64,000 bases of DNA from Bacillus sp. Cs-700 (GTDB lineage: Bacteria; Bacillota; Bacilli; Bacillales; Guptibacillaceae): assembly GCF_011082085.1 (NCBI RefSeq), contig NZ_CP041063.1, forward strand, positions 3,272,001 through 3,336,000. The letters run 5' to 3'. The notes beneath the pieces are model-generated. The model was not told where the DNA came from. It worked only from the letters and a program-made list of their open reading frames with translations, and ran no database searches. Positions 52,450 through 60,809 of the stretch are shown here, one piece after another (within the stretch, counting starts at the first letter, position 1; each line of letters starts with the position of its first letter). A program made the position numbers and the translations under genes.

Positions 52450-53451
52450 ATGAAAGGATTTGTTCACGGAGGACAGGCAGGTCTACAGGGGTTATCACTG
52501 AAAGAGCAACTTGCTGAACAAGAACCTCAGCATGGGGAAGTGAAAATCAAACTGAAAGCAGCTGGTTTGAATCATCGCGATTTGTTTATTCCTGATCGCC
52601 ATGATCCAGAGGAGGCAGATGTTATCCTTGGTTCAGACGGAGCAGGAGTCGTCATTGCAGTTGGCGATGGGGTGAAAGAGATTCAGGAAGGTGATGAGGT
52701 GATCATCAACCCTGGCCTTGGTTGGGAAAAAAATGCCCCCATCCCGCCAGTAGGATTTCAAATTGTAGGTTTTCCGGGGCATGGTACTTTTGCAGAAACA
52801 ATCGTGGTCCCAGAGGTTAATGCAGTGAAAAAGCCAGAAAGCCTTACATTTGAAGAAGCGTCTGTCATTGGTTTAGCAGGATTAACAGCTTATCGCTCGT
52901 TGTTTACGAGAGGGCAGCTTCGAAGTGGACAAACCGTCTTTATTCCTGGAATTGGAGGAGGCGTTGCCACGTTCTTGCTGAAATTTGCCAAGGCAGCAGG
53001 AGCAAGAGTGATTGTAAGTTCAAGAAGTGAGGAGAAGCGCCAATTAGCCCTTTCGCTTGGCGCGGATCGTGCACTTGCTGATGATGCAGACTGGATAGAA
53101 GAAACCACTAATGAAAAAGTGGATTTAGTGATTGAAAGTGTCGGAGCAGCAACATTTAACCGATCTCTTGAAGTATTAGGTAAAGGAGGTACGCTCGTTA
53201 TCTTTGGTTCTTCAACAGGAGATAAAATTGAATTTGATTTGCGTACATTCTTTTACGGTCAGTATAACTTGCTTGGCTCGACGATGGGAAGTTCTGAAGA
53301 ATTTCATGATATGGTTGCTTTTATAAATGAAAATTCAATTAAGCCCGTCATGGACAAAATATATGATTTTCAAGAGATTAATGAAGCTTTTACTCATTTG
53401 AACAGTAGCCATCAATTCGGAAAACTAGCGGTTCGACTAGCTGAAAAGTAA
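52450..53451 (+). CDS. Medium-chain dehydrogenase / quinone-oxidoreductase-like protein (YogA-like)
   Basis: A 333-residue alcohol-dehydrogenase-superfamily protein. GroES-like N-terminal domain with AAGLNHRDLFIPDRHDP and LGSDGAGVVIAVGDGVKE, and a Rossmann domain with PGIGGGVATFLLKFAKAAGA (NADPH site). Zinc-binding cysteines are absent, so it is a quinone-reductase-like or YogA-type enzyme. Substrate unknown. ATG 52450 follows AAAGGAGG; the frame from 52393 overlaps the Dabb gene and is rejected. Confidence 0.88.
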   Translation: MKGFVHGGQAGLQGLSLKEQLAEQEPQHGEVKIKLKAAGLNHRDLFIPDRHDPEEADVILGSDGAGVVIAVGDGVKEIQEGDEVIINPGLGWEKNAPIPPVGFQIVGFPGHGTFAETIVVPEVNAVKKPESLTFEEASVIGLAGLTAYRSLFTRGQLRSGQTVFIPGIGGGVATFLLKFAKAAGARVIVSSRSEEKRQLALSLGADRALADDADWIEETTNEKVDLVIESVGAATFNRSLEVLGKGGTLVIFGSSTGDKIEFDLRTFFYGQYNLLGSTMGSSEEFHDMVAFINENSIKPVMDKIYDFQEINEAFTHLNSSHQFGKLAVRLAEK

Positions 53452-53493
53452 CGGAAGATCGCTTCTAGAAAAAATGTGCATCTATACGTACAG

Positions 53494-53519
53494 AAAAGGA
53501 AGCCGATCGGCTTCCTTTT
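53494..53519. terminator. Bidirectional terminator, 26-bp perfect palindrome
   Basis: AAAAGGAAGCCGA and its exact complement, between converging genes. Confidence 0.85.
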
Positions 53520-53524
53520 CTATG

Positions 53525-54082
53525 TTAATAGTAATAAGGTGGATACCCATAGTATGGATATGGGCGATAATAAGGAATCAAACTAAGTGCAGCGATGCCA
53601 GCTAACGGAAAGAAAAAACTTCCAAATCTGCGGTACCGACCGTATTGTCTTTCCATTTCCTGTCCTTCACTTTCTTCAACTTCTTGTGGAATCATTAAGC
53701 ACATATGCTCGTCATCTGAGTCCATAATGATTCCTTCATATTCTACTCCATCCTGCATTCTTACTTTAGCGTGGTAGCTATGATAACGTTGACAAAGTTG
53801 TTTCATATCCCCTTGAAGCTGCTTTTCTTTACCAGGCATCATCGCCCCTTGAACGGCCTGATTAGGCATGTTGCCTTGCATGGCGCCCTGAACGGCCTGA
53901 TTAGGCATGTTGCCTTGCATGGCGCCCTGAACGGCCTGGTTAGGCATGTTGCCTTGCATGGCGCCTTGAACGGCCTGGTTAGGCATGTTGCCTTGTATGG
54001 CGCCTTGAACGGCCTGGTTAGGCATATATCCTTGCATTGCACCCTGAACTCCTTGATTCATATGATTACCGTACATGTTCAT
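53525..54082 (-). CDS. Repeat-containing coat-like protein with Tyr/Pro-rich tail
   Basis: A 185-residue protein in three parts. The N-terminus (about residues 8-85) is made of 13-residue repeats NQAVQGAMQGNMP, five to six copies. The middle (about 95-140: YHSYHAKVRMQDGVEYEGII) looks like a small Sm-like beta barrel. The end is YYRPYPYYGYPPYYY, typical of spore-coat or surface proteins. ATG 54082 follows AGGAGG. No signal peptide. I infer a spore coat or crust role from composition and from the coat-type transglutaminase gene 6 kb away; I do not recognise the gene. Confidence 0.75.
   Translation of the reverse strand: MNMYGNHMNQGVQGAMQGYMPNQAVQGAIQGNMPNQAVQGAMQGNMPNQAVQGAMQGNMPNQAVQGAMQGNMPNQAVQGAMMPGKEKQLQGDMKQLCQRYHSYHAKVRMQDGVEYEGIIMDSDDEHMCLMIPQEVEESEGQEMERQYGRYRRFGSFFFPLAGIAALSLIPYYRPYPYYGYPPYYY
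53840..54055. repeat. 39-bp coding tandem repeats
   Basis: Five to six in-frame copies of a 39-bp unit coding for NQAVQGAMQGNMP, nearly identical at DNA level (GGCATGTTGCCTTGCATGGC recurs on the plus strand). Copy number is likely to vary between strains by slippage. Confidence 0.9.
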
Positions 54083-54248
54083 AAGTAGTTCCTCCTTTAC
54101 ACAACACAGGATATTCACCCAAATCGAAAACAGTTACTAACTTAATGAAAAATTGGGCGTAACAATAGTAAAGATGTGTTCTCTTGTTGAAATTTCCATA
54201 AAGAAACTATACGATAAGTTCAAATGACCTTAAATATAGAGGTGTCAG

Positions 54249-54917
54249 ATGAGAGGATTTTATTTAACTAGAACAGAAATGGGAACAATTCTTAAAACCA
54301 TTCGTAGACAAGAAATACCTGATAAGATTTTATTGAAGGCAATGAAAAGGTCCGGTAGTGAAAAAGAAGAATTACCAACGATTTTTGCTAAATTATCAAA
54401 AGCAACGGAAGGAAGTTTTGGATTCTCGATAAATGAAATTGCTACCCTTGGCAATCAGCTTGAGTATGCTAGCTTTCGTTCTACAGCGGTACAAAATTGG
54501 GTTAAAAGAGACATTAAAGAGTGGATTGGCGCGCCACAATTAGGTAAAAAATATGCTATAGAACAAGCTGCAATTTTATTTATTGTAGAGGATTTAAAGA
54601 ATACACATGACTTCGAAAGCATTCGTCTTCTATTAAAGTTTGCCTTTAATAATCCGGCTGATCGAAATGATGATCTTATTGATCCGCTTGCTTTTTATAC
54701 GGCTTATTCACAACTTTTTGAAGCGATCCATACGAAAGTAAAGCCTACTAAAGAGGGTATTAGAAAGAAAGCAATGGAATTATCATCTATTTTTTCGGAT
54801 TTAACTGAAAAACAAAAAGAAGATATCGAAAAGCTGCTTATTTCTGCGGCACTTTCCGTTCAAGCTTCTTTTTACCAATCGTTATCAAAACAATACCTAG
54901 AAGATGTATGGAGATGA
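54249..54917 (+). CDS. DUF1836 domain protein
   Basis: A 222-residue protein with the DUF1836 pattern: FSINEIATLGNQLEYASFRS, AVQNWVKRDIKEWIGAPQLG and KKYAIEQAAILFIVEDLKNT (about residues 60-120), a MerR-like helix-turn-helix arrangement. A transcription-factor role is suggested but unproven. GAGGTG precedes ATG 54249. Single gene with a terminator after it. Confidence 0.85.
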   Translation: MRGFYLTRTEMGTILKTIRRQEIPDKILLKAMKRSGSEKEELPTIFAKLSKATEGSFGFSINEIATLGNQLEYASFRSTAVQNWVKRDIKEWIGAPQLGKKYAIEQAAILFIVEDLKNTHDFESIRLLLKFAFNNPADRNDDLIDPLAFYTAYSQLFEAIHTKVKPTKEGIRKKAMELSSIFSDLTEKQKEDIEKLLISAALSVQASFYQSLSKQYLEDVWR

Positions 54918-54941
54918 AGAAGCACTCCTTGGTGTAGAAAA

Positions 54942-54978
54942 AAACGAGCTGTTACCTGTTTTAGGCCACAGCTCGTTT
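54942..54978. terminator. Bidirectional terminator
   Basis: AAACGAGCTGT and ACAGCTCGTTT around a 15-base loop, between converging genes. Confidence 0.82.
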
Positions 54979-54981
54979 CAT

Positions 54982-55449
54982 TTACTCAATTGTAAAGTTA
55001 ACGGTTTGCTTAAATTGCTCTTCAGTAGCTAACCACATGTCTAACGTGTAGGAACCTGGTTTAAGGTCTTCTATCATAATCGTATATTCAAGAACTTCGG
55101 CTTGCTTTAATTCAACGTTTTCTTCTTCTTTTACAAAGCTTTTAGTAGCTGAATATGTTTTAAGGGCTTCACCCTCGTCATTAAACAGGGTATAGTCGTA
55201 TGTTTGACTACTTGGAAAGTGAATCGTTTGGACTTGTTCCGTTTGATTTTGAATGCGATACAAGAATGTGGCCGTATCATTTTTGGTGGCTGTTAGGGTA
55301 AGTGTAGGTTCAAGTGAGCCGGCGATAATACCAGAAGATCCAGATACTTGTTCACTACTTTCATTAGTCGTATTCATTAATGAGTTCTCCTCTCCACATC
55401 CAGATAACGTTAGGAGGACCATCGTTCCAATCATTGCATATTTAACCAT
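54982..55449 (-). CDS. Lipoprotein with BsuPI-type domain
   Basis: A 155-residue lipoprotein: signal peptide with lipobox LSGC (Cys about residue 18), a Ser/Thr-rich linker, then a beta-sandwich domain (TATFLYRIQNQTEQVQTIHF, QTYDYTLFNDEGEALKTYSA, PGSYTLDMWLA) of the BsuPI intracellular-proteinase-inhibitor family. It is anchored on the outer face of the membrane. Target unknown. AAGGAGTGATGAG precedes the start. Confidence 0.87.
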   Translation of the reverse strand: MVKYAMIGTMVLLTLSGCGEENSLMNTTNESSEQVSGSSGIIAGSLEPTLTLTATKNDTATFLYRIQNQTEQVQTIHFPSSQTYDYTLFNDEGEALKTYSATKSFVKEEENVELKQAEVLEYTIMIEDLKPGSYTLDMWLATEEQFKQTVNFTIE

Positions 55450-55586
55450 CTCATCACTCCTTTTTTTAATAGACGAGATGAGGCACCAGAAAGTTACAAT
55501 TCTTTGTAGCAGGCTGTAGAAACAGGATATATGATCACATCAGCCATATAATAGATAGACAAGTTTAATTAAAGGAGTTCGATAGA

Positions 55587-56210
55587 ATGAAGCCATCATT
55601 AGTTGACATTCATGCTAGGGTTAATGGCAGAAATGCAGGTGTACTTGGAAATGAACGGTTTTATAAATTTGCGGTCTTCCTGCCTTTGATTGAACGTCAA
55701 GGTGAACTTCATGTTTTATTTGAGGTAAGAGCACATACGCTAAGAAGGCAACCGGGAGAAGTTTGCTTTCCCGGTGGAAAAGTAGACCGCCACGATCAAA
55801 GTCCAAAAAATGCAGCAATTAGAGAAACGTGCGAAGAACTTGGGATTCTAGAAAGAGAAGTATCTGTCATGGGAGAATTAGATTTCCTTGTGACCTCTTT
55901 TCAATCTATTGTTTATCCTTTTGCGGGTGTAATTAACGTCGCATCTGAATTATCTCCTAATCCAGATGAGGTAGAGGAGATCTTTACAGTACCTCTTTCC
56001 CATTTTATCGCCAATCCACCAGAGCGCCACGATATTCGTGTACATGTCCAGCCTGATGATAGCTTTCCTTTTCACCTTATTCCAAATGGTGAAGAATACA
56101 ACTGGTCTTCCTCAAATATGCCTGAGTTTTTTTATTATTATCGCGATTATGTTATTTGGGGCATGACGGCAAGAATTTTGTATCATTTTATTCAATTATT
56201 AGATGAATAA
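55587..56210 (+). CDS. NUDIX hydrolase, CoA-pyrophosphatase type
   Basis: A 207-residue hydrolase. The CoA-diphosphatase signature LRRQPGEVCFPGGKVD is followed by the NUDIX box (AIRETCEELGI, about residues 79-89). These enzymes cleave CoA or oxidised CoA to phosphopantetheine and ADP. In the NUDIX box the first acid is Asp rather than Glu. AAAGGAG precedes ATG 55587. Single-gene unit. Confidence 0.9.
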   Translation: MKPSLVDIHARVNGRNAGVLGNERFYKFAVFLPLIERQGELHVLFEVRAHTLRRQPGEVCFPGGKVDRHDQSPKNAAIRETCEELGILEREVSVMGELDFLVTSFQSIVYPFAGVINVASELSPNPDEVEEIFTVPLSHFIANPPERHDIRVHVQPDDSFPFHLIPNGEEYNWSSSNMPEFFYYYRDYVIWGMTARILYHFIQLLDE

Positions 56211-56266
56211 AATGATTGAGCTCCTTTTCTGAAAACAATCTATTGTGAATTGAATCAAATATAGGT

Positions 56267-56311
56267 AAACTAGAAAAGGTCGATTTATGTCGGTTTTTTC
56301 TAGTTTTTTTA
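56267..56311 (+). terminator. Terminator after the NUDIX gene
   Basis: AAACTAGAAAA and TTTTCTAGTTT form the stem base, with an inner GTCGA...TCGG part, followed by a T-run. Confidence 0.78.
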
Positions 56312-56464
56312 TATGCAAGCATATTTCATTTAGCCGCTTCTCTTACAAAGGCTCTTCTAAATTAATAGAATATACGACAAAAATCATCAGAAAGCTACGA
56401 AAGAATTAATTGTATAAAAGCGCAGTATATAGAGAGAATGCCAAACATTTTTTAGGGGGAAACA

Positions 56465-56668
56465 ATGTTAACCATTATTTTTGTTTTACTTGCCGCGTCA
56501 GTTGGGTTCTTTATTTATTCATATTTCGTGAAAGACTATGCGAAAGAAGTGAAAGGACAAGTTGATGACGTATATATCAACTTAATGAAAGAATTGAAAA
56601 CGGTTAAGAAGCGTACTGAAATGTTAGAAAGCAAAACAAAGTCAGTGAGCGGTGGTCCACATGAGTAA
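56465..56668 (+). CDS. Small single-pass membrane protein, 67 aa
   Basis: A 67-residue protein: N-terminal helix (residues 2-21, IIFVLLAASVGFFIYSYFV) then a charged coiled-coil-like segment. AGGGGGAAACA precedes ATG 56465. It overlaps the YceG-like gene by eight bases, so both are probably made together at the membrane. Not recognised. Confidence 0.75.
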   Translation: MLTIIFVLLAASVGFFIYSYFVKDYAKEVKGQVDDVYINLMKELKTVKKRTEMLESKTKSVSGGPHE

Positions 56669-57125
56669 ACAAGAAGCAAAGGGAATTGCAGCTGGTCTCC
56701 TTTTTGCAGCGATTCTTTTAACAGCTTACTATTTTATGTTTTCACAAGCGAAGGCAGAAGAAAGCAATGAAGTAACAGATGAGATGGTAAAACACCATTT
56801 AGAGGAAAAAGGGATGGTTATGGTTGCGAAGGAAGAATATGATTCTCTAAAAGCAACAGAACAACCTAACAACGAAAAAAGCGCAACAGATGATAAGAAA
56901 GAGGAAGCAGTCAATAAACCTGAAGAGATCAAATTTACCATTAAAGAGGGTATGACAAGCCAAGAAGTGGCTCAAAGTCTTCAGGATCAAGAATTAGTAA
57001 AGAAATCGGATGATTTTATTAAAGCTCTCCGTGACATGGACAAAGAAATGGCTGTGCAACCGGGGGATTATACACTTAAAACAGATATGTCTTCTGCTGA
57101 GATTGTAGAAGAAATTACCCGATAG
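56661..57125 (+). CDS. YceG-like membrane protein lacking the MltG catalytic domain
   Basis: A 154-residue protein with one N-terminal membrane helix (residues about 8-26), an acidic linker, and a C-terminal LysM-like module (KFTIKEGMTSQEVAQSLQDQ, PGDYTLKTDMSSAEIVEEIT). That is the N-terminal module of MltG endolytic transglycosylases without the catalytic part. Stand-alone versions exist in bacilli; function unknown. Start ATG 56661 lies inside the upstream gene; GTG 56652 is the alternative. Confidence 0.8.
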   Translation: MSKQEAKGIAAGLLFAAILLTAYYFMFSQAKAEESNEVTDEMVKHHLEEKGMVMVAKEEYDSLKATEQPNNEKSATDDKKEEAVNKPEEIKFTIKEGMTSQEVAQSLQDQELVKKSDDFIKALRDMDKEMAVQPGDYTLKTDMSSAEIVEEITR

Positions 57126-57128
57126 AGA

Positions 57129-57162
57129 AACACCCGGCGAATATTAATGCCGGGTGTTTTTG
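57129..57162. terminator. Bidirectional terminator
   Basis: AAACACCCGGC-GAATATTAAT-GCCGGGTGTTT, with T-run, between converging genes. Confidence 0.88.
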
Positions 57163-57181
57163 TTAGTTTATAACCTTACCA

Positions 57182-58393
57182 TTAATTTAGGTCGACAGCG
57201 TTTGGAGACGATGGAATGGTTAATGGTTTGTCTAGTGAATATCTCCCAATCTTGTCGAATCCTGTATTCTCAAAGCGAATTGTTTGATAGTCGTATTGTG
57301 AAGCAACAAGCATTAAAGCTTCTATTGTTTGCATGGCTTCTTCTTCAGACGAAAATTTGCTTTCTTCCGTAAAGGCAATGGTTGCTTCTGAGCCGTTACC
57401 ATCGAAAGAGTAGATAGCTACTGTAGCTGGTATAGATGGCAGGTAATAAGGAGCACTTTGATCGCCATCTTTCATTAGGGAGAAAGCAACATCCATTTCA
57501 GCTGCTTCTTCACCTTGAAGCGCAGGTCCGTTTACGAGAAAATGTGATCCTGTCCTCGATTTATAAAGAAAATAAGGTGAAGGCTTTTTGTTTACTGAAG
57601 GATCAGCATTCCCGAAATTCCCCAACATGTAGCCGTCTTCTTCATTGGTTTGCCAATTGATTTGGTCTGCACCAAGGCTTTTGGCTAGCTGTTGAACACT
57701 ATCGTTTATCATAATGGATTCTATAGATGAGAGACCATCACCAGCTTCTGGAAAGCTAACTACAAGCGTTGCCTTTCCAGTCATATTAATCAATTCAAAA
57801 GTAGCATCGGTTAGCGGTGAGCGCTCAAGTCCATAATCGGAAGCGCGAAAGTTCGTTAAAATGAACTCGATATTTTCTTGTGTGCTCTTACTTTCATCTA
57901 GCGGAAAGGATAGCGGTACGAGTAGCGTGCTTTCTGGGTCAGGATAAGAAATGATGACGCTTTTTCCATCCGATTGTTGAAATGCTGGAATGTAACTATC
58001 AAACACAGTCGGTTCTTCCGCAAACGTTGGCATCTCTTCTTCTTTAGTATCGCTTGTCTTTTCTTCGGCAGGAGCTAATGTTGTGGTTTCCGCTTTCGAA
58101 TCACTACCTGAGTTTGAGTAATTGTCGCTTGTTTCGTTTGAATCGGATTGTGTAATTGCTATATTAGAATCATTGTTATTTTGATTGAAGAGTCCTGGAG
58201 TGATTGAAACAACTAACAATAAAACAACAACAGCAGCTATTCCAGGGATAATCCATGGCGTTTTCTTTTTTGTTGATCGGGACATCTGCTCATTCCTTTT
58301 TTTCTCGATATTTTCATAAATGGTAGCTTTACTTCTTTCATCTTTTACAACAGGTAGCTGAGAAAGAAGAGATTTTGTTCGATCGTTCATCAT
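57182..58393 (-). CDS. rsiX: Anti-sigma factor RsiX
   Basis: A 403-residue single-pass membrane protein: cytoplasmic N-terminus with LLSQLPVVKDERSKATIYEN (matching RsiX as I recall it), a membrane helix at about residues 47-67, then a long Ser/Thr/Glu-rich linker and an extracellular domain (about 150-400). It holds SigX inactive until an envelope signal. It overlaps sigX by four bases. The extracellular region is somewhat longer than in B. subtilis RsiX. Confidence 0.88.
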   Translation of the reverse strand: MMNDRTKSLLSQLPVVKDERSKATIYENIEKKRNEQMSRSTKKKTPWIIPGIAAVVVLLLVVSITPGLFNQNNNDSNIAITQSDSNETSDNYSNSGSDSKAETTTLAPAEEKTSDTKEEEMPTFAEEPTVFDSYIPAFQQSDGKSVIISYPDPESTLLVPLSFPLDESKSTQENIEFILTNFRASDYGLERSPLTDATFELINMTGKATLVVSFPEAGDGLSSIESIMINDSVQQLAKSLGADQINWQTNEEDGYMLGNFGNADPSVNKKPSPYFLYKSRTGSHFLVNGPALQGEEAAEMDVAFSLMKDGDQSAPYYLPSIPATVAIYSFDGNGSEATIAFTEESKFSSEEEAMQTIEALMLVASQYDYQTIRFENTGFDKIGRYSLDKPLTIPSSPNAVDLN

Positions 58394-58923
58394 AAGACCC
58401 CCTTTAGTTGATGATTAGCTGGATCATCAACAAGTTCCCTTAGCGCTTTAATTGCTCGGTGCTGCGTTGTTTTTACTTTGCTAACACTCCAATTTAGAAT
58501 TTCAGCCGTTTCGTTAATAGAGAGCTCTTGGATGTAGCGAAGAATAAGAACTTGTTGTTGATCAAGTGTACATTCTTTTAAACACTTATAAATAGCTTGA
58601 ACTTCTTCTTTTTGAAGCAGAATTTCCTCAGGTAGAGGTGCCTCGTCTTTTGGATGTTGTTTGTTAAAGTCAAATTTACTAAGCCACCTTGAAGTTCTTC
58701 GATTGTGTGTACGTAAATAATCAATCGCTATATTTCTCGCAATGGCAAAGAGCCACGTCTTTTCATTGCTTCGTTCCTCGTAATTGTGATAAGAACGAAG
58801 TACGTTAATGTAGACTTCTTGAACGAGTTCTTCTGCAATCGCTCTATTTTTTACCATATAAAATAAAAATTGAAATAAGTTCGTGTGGTAGCGATCGTAC
58901 AAACGTTCAAATGTCTTATCCAT
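58390..58923 (-). CDS. sigX: RNA polymerase ECF sigma factor SigX
   Basis: A 177-residue ECF sigma factor. Region 2 has YHTNLFQFLFYMVKNRAIAE and EELVQEVYINVLRSYHNYEE; region 4 has LSINETAEILNWSVSKVKTT. It directs envelope-modification genes (cell-surface charge, antimicrobial-peptide resistance in B. subtilis). A 17-residue tail after region 4 is shorter than in B. subtilis. GAAGGAGGGC precedes ATG 58923. A matching ECF promoter lies just upstream. Confidence 0.93.
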   Translation of the reverse strand: MDKTFERLYDRYHTNLFQFLFYMVKNRAIAEELVQEVYINVLRSYHNYEERSNEKTWLFAIARNIAIDYLRTHNRRTSRWLSKFDFNKQHPKDEAPLPEEILLQKEEVQAIYKCLKECTLDQQQVLILRYIQELSINETAEILNWSVSKVKTTQHRAIKALRELVDDPANHQLKGVL

Positions 58924-58952
58924 TCTTCAGCCCTCCTTCTTCTATAAAACAA

Positions 58953-58979
58953 AACGAGTTATCTAGTTAAAAGGTTACA
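58953..58979 (-). promoter_or_regulatory. Autoregulatory ECF promoter of sigX
   Basis: On the minus strand TGTAAC (58979-58974), 17-bp spacer, CGTT (58956-58953), about 30 bp before the sigX start. This fits the SigX-type ECF promoter form (TGTAAC / CGWC) except for the last base of the -10. Confidence 0.7.
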
Positions 58980-59188
58980 GGAAGATTACAAAAAGAGATA
59001 GCTTTTGATGAAGAGGTATAGAATAAACGAATGGAGTTACCGTGTTGGTGTAGGGGAATTAAACGGAGTGATCGTTAAAGTTACACATGCCCGAGTGATT
59101 TGAGGTTGTTTTATGACGGATAATTAATAGAATCGAATGAATCACTATAACTTTTATTTAAATTGATTTATTTGGAGGTTACACAGAG

Positions 59189-59260
59189 ATTCTTTTCATT
59201 ATTTTTATCTTTCTTATTCTTGCAATGATTGCGGGCGTTTCTGTCACCACCTCCACGTAA
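59189..59260 (+). CDS. Candidate 23-residue hydrophobic peptide with ATT start
   Basis: In the 380-bp gap between sigX and the next gene, GGAGG (59174-59178) is followed ten bases later by ATT and 23 hydrophobic codons (LFIIFIFLILAMIAGVSVTT), then TAA. A weak promoter (TTAATA / TATAAC) lies upstream. No ATG, GTG or TTG start exists in this frame. Could be a membrane micropeptide, or chance. The rest of the gap, 58980-59170 and 59261-59303, shows nothing I can name. Confidence 0.25.
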   Translation: MLFIIFIFLILAMIAGVSVTTST

Positions 59261-59303
59261 ACAAGCATAGCAAAGCGCTTCTTCTCGCACGCGGAAGGAG
59301 CGC

Positions 59304-59843
59304 TTACTTGTGTATGAGAGAATAAACAACCACGTCATAATAACGGTTTCGCATATAGATATGATCTTTAAAATGGCCTTCTTTTTCAAAATCTAGTTGT
59401 TCAAGCCGCTTAACTGCTGAATGGTTGTCTTCGATTGTTTGAGCATAAATTTTATGAAGCTTTATGTGATGAAACCCATAATGAATAATCGCTTTGGCTG
59501 CTTCAAGTCCGTATCCACCACTCCAATATTTTCTCGATAATATAGCACCAATTTCTGCTTTTGATGAGGTGCGGTCCCAATTTTGAAAACCGGCTGTTCC
59601 GATTAATTCTCCAGAACCATTTAATCGAATTCCAAAACGGATTGCATGGGTGGATAAGATAGAAGAGGGATCTTTATACGCCCGAATGTAATGAAGAGCC
59701 TGAGTTTGTGTTTTCATGACGTTACCACCATCAAAATAGGTAACGTGTGGATCTGAAAAAATGGAAAAAAGAGATGTCTGATCTTCTTCTTTTAAAGCGG
59801 TAAGGGTAAGGCGCTTTGTTTCTATTTCAGGAAAAACTCTCAA
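59304..59843 (-). CDS. GNAT family N-acetyltransferase (RimJ/RimL type)
   Basis: A 179-residue acetyltransferase: FPEIETKRLTLTALKEEDQT, RFGIRLNGSGELIGTAGFQN, acetyl-CoA motif ILSRKYWSGGYGLEAAKAII (about residues 103-122) and NHSAVKRLEQLDFEKEGHFK. It is a paralogue of the enzyme at 37574-38122. TTG 59843 is the start; ribosome site is weak (GGTGA). Substrate unknown. Confidence 0.88.
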   Translation of the reverse strand: MRVFPEIETKRLTLTALKEEDQTSLFSIFSDPHVTYFDGGNVMKTQTQALHYIRAYKDPSSILSTHAIRFGIRLNGSGELIGTAGFQNWDRTSSKAEIGAILSRKYWSGGYGLEAAKAIIHYGFHHIKLHKIYAQTIEDNHSAVKRLEQLDFEKEGHFKDHIYMRNRYYDVVVYSLIHK

Positions 59844-59927
59844 TCACTTCACCATCCTTTACCCTTAACATATGTTCTTAAAAGAAAGGGTAGAGGGCGG
59901 ATGACACGAAGAAAAGCCCGAATTCAT

Positions 59928-60809
59928 TTAATACGTGTTTCCAAATCGAACCGTAATAAAATTCTTAAGAAGTTCACTACGGTTCTCTTCATATTCTTCA
60001 GGTGATAGTGATGAACGCTCGAGCCCATTATCGAAAAGTAAAATCGAATTGTCTGACATGGTGCGATTGAACGAGTACTGATACAAATAAGAAAAACCTG
60101 GCCTGGTGGCCGGAAGCATTAAGTATGGCATTCGTGTTGCTCCTGGTCTTCTTCGCATCGCCAGTGCCTCAATCATTCCTCCTACGGTTCGAAAGCCCAA
60201 TCCATGACCAAAAAAAGTACCATCACCTAAATCGACTATGTTTTCTCCCTGCCATTCAGGTGTAAGAGGATTCACGTCAGGGTTCTTCACATAACGAATA
60301 TCTCCAGGAAGATAATCCGGTGGTATATTGTGCACAATTTGCAAATCTTGGTCGTATTTCCATCCCCACAACCGCATATTCGCGAATAGTTGATTAAACC
60401 TGTTAACTGGTAACATTTTTACAGCAGCATGATAGAGAATAATGATCATCGCCGTGGCGCATTCAAATGCATACATCGGTCCATTCCGATAAATATCTAA
60501 AATCGCTTCTGAAGCCGGTACCCCCGCCTTAAGTTGAAACGCGCCGTCCGGTAAGAGGTGCCAAAACATAGGGTTACAACGTGAACGATAAAAGTCAGCA
60601 AATTGAACCCCGCTATAATACAGGTCACGTGAACTACTCGTAATGGAAACTCGAAACCGAATTTCAAACACCAAAGCATCGAGCGACCTGTACGCATAAG
60701 TATATGGACTCATCAACATGACGTCGACAATGGTTAGTTCAAGAGGGGTCTGTATTCCTGCATTTACTATCACTTCTTTATTTGCGCTGCTACCTGCTAT
60801 CGTAATCAT
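59928..60809 (-). CDS. tgl: Protein-glutamine gamma-glutamyltransferase (spore coat transglutaminase)
   Basis: A 293-residue transglutaminase of the Bacillus Tgl family, which crosslinks spore coat proteins through Gln-Lys bonds. Catalytic Cys117 sits in YAFECATAMIIILYH; EWQGENIVDLGDGTFFGHGL carries the Glu and His region. It is about 45 residues longer than B. subtilis Tgl, mainly an N-terminal start and a C-terminal tail (SYLYQYSFNRTMSDNSILLF). It overlaps the upstream unknown gene by 20 bases. Confidence 0.9.
   Translation of the reverse strand: MITIAGSSANKEVIVNAGIQTPLELTIVDVMLMSPYTYAYRSLDALVFEIRFRVSITSSSRDLYYSGVQFADFYRSRCNPMFWHLLPDGAFQLKAGVPASEAILDIYRNGPMYAFECATAMIIILYHAAVKMLPVNRFNQLFANMRLWGWKYDQDLQIVHNIPPDYLPGDIRYVKNPDVNPLTPEWQGENIVDLGDGTFFGHGLGFRTVGGMIEALAMRRRPGATRMPYLMLPATRPGFSYLYQYSFNRTMSDNSILLFDNGLERSSLSPEEYEENRSELLKNFITVRFGNTY

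Noticed and set aside
53771-54088. 105-codon plus-strand frame and the CRISPR-like look of the 39-bp repeats
   Set aside because: The repeats are in-frame coding units of a minus-strand gene with no unique spacers between them; the plus frame is an antisense shadow.
59168-59389. 73-codon minus-strand frame
   Set aside because: Overlaps the 3' end of the acetyltransferase gene in another frame and has no ribosome site; composition does not look like a protein.
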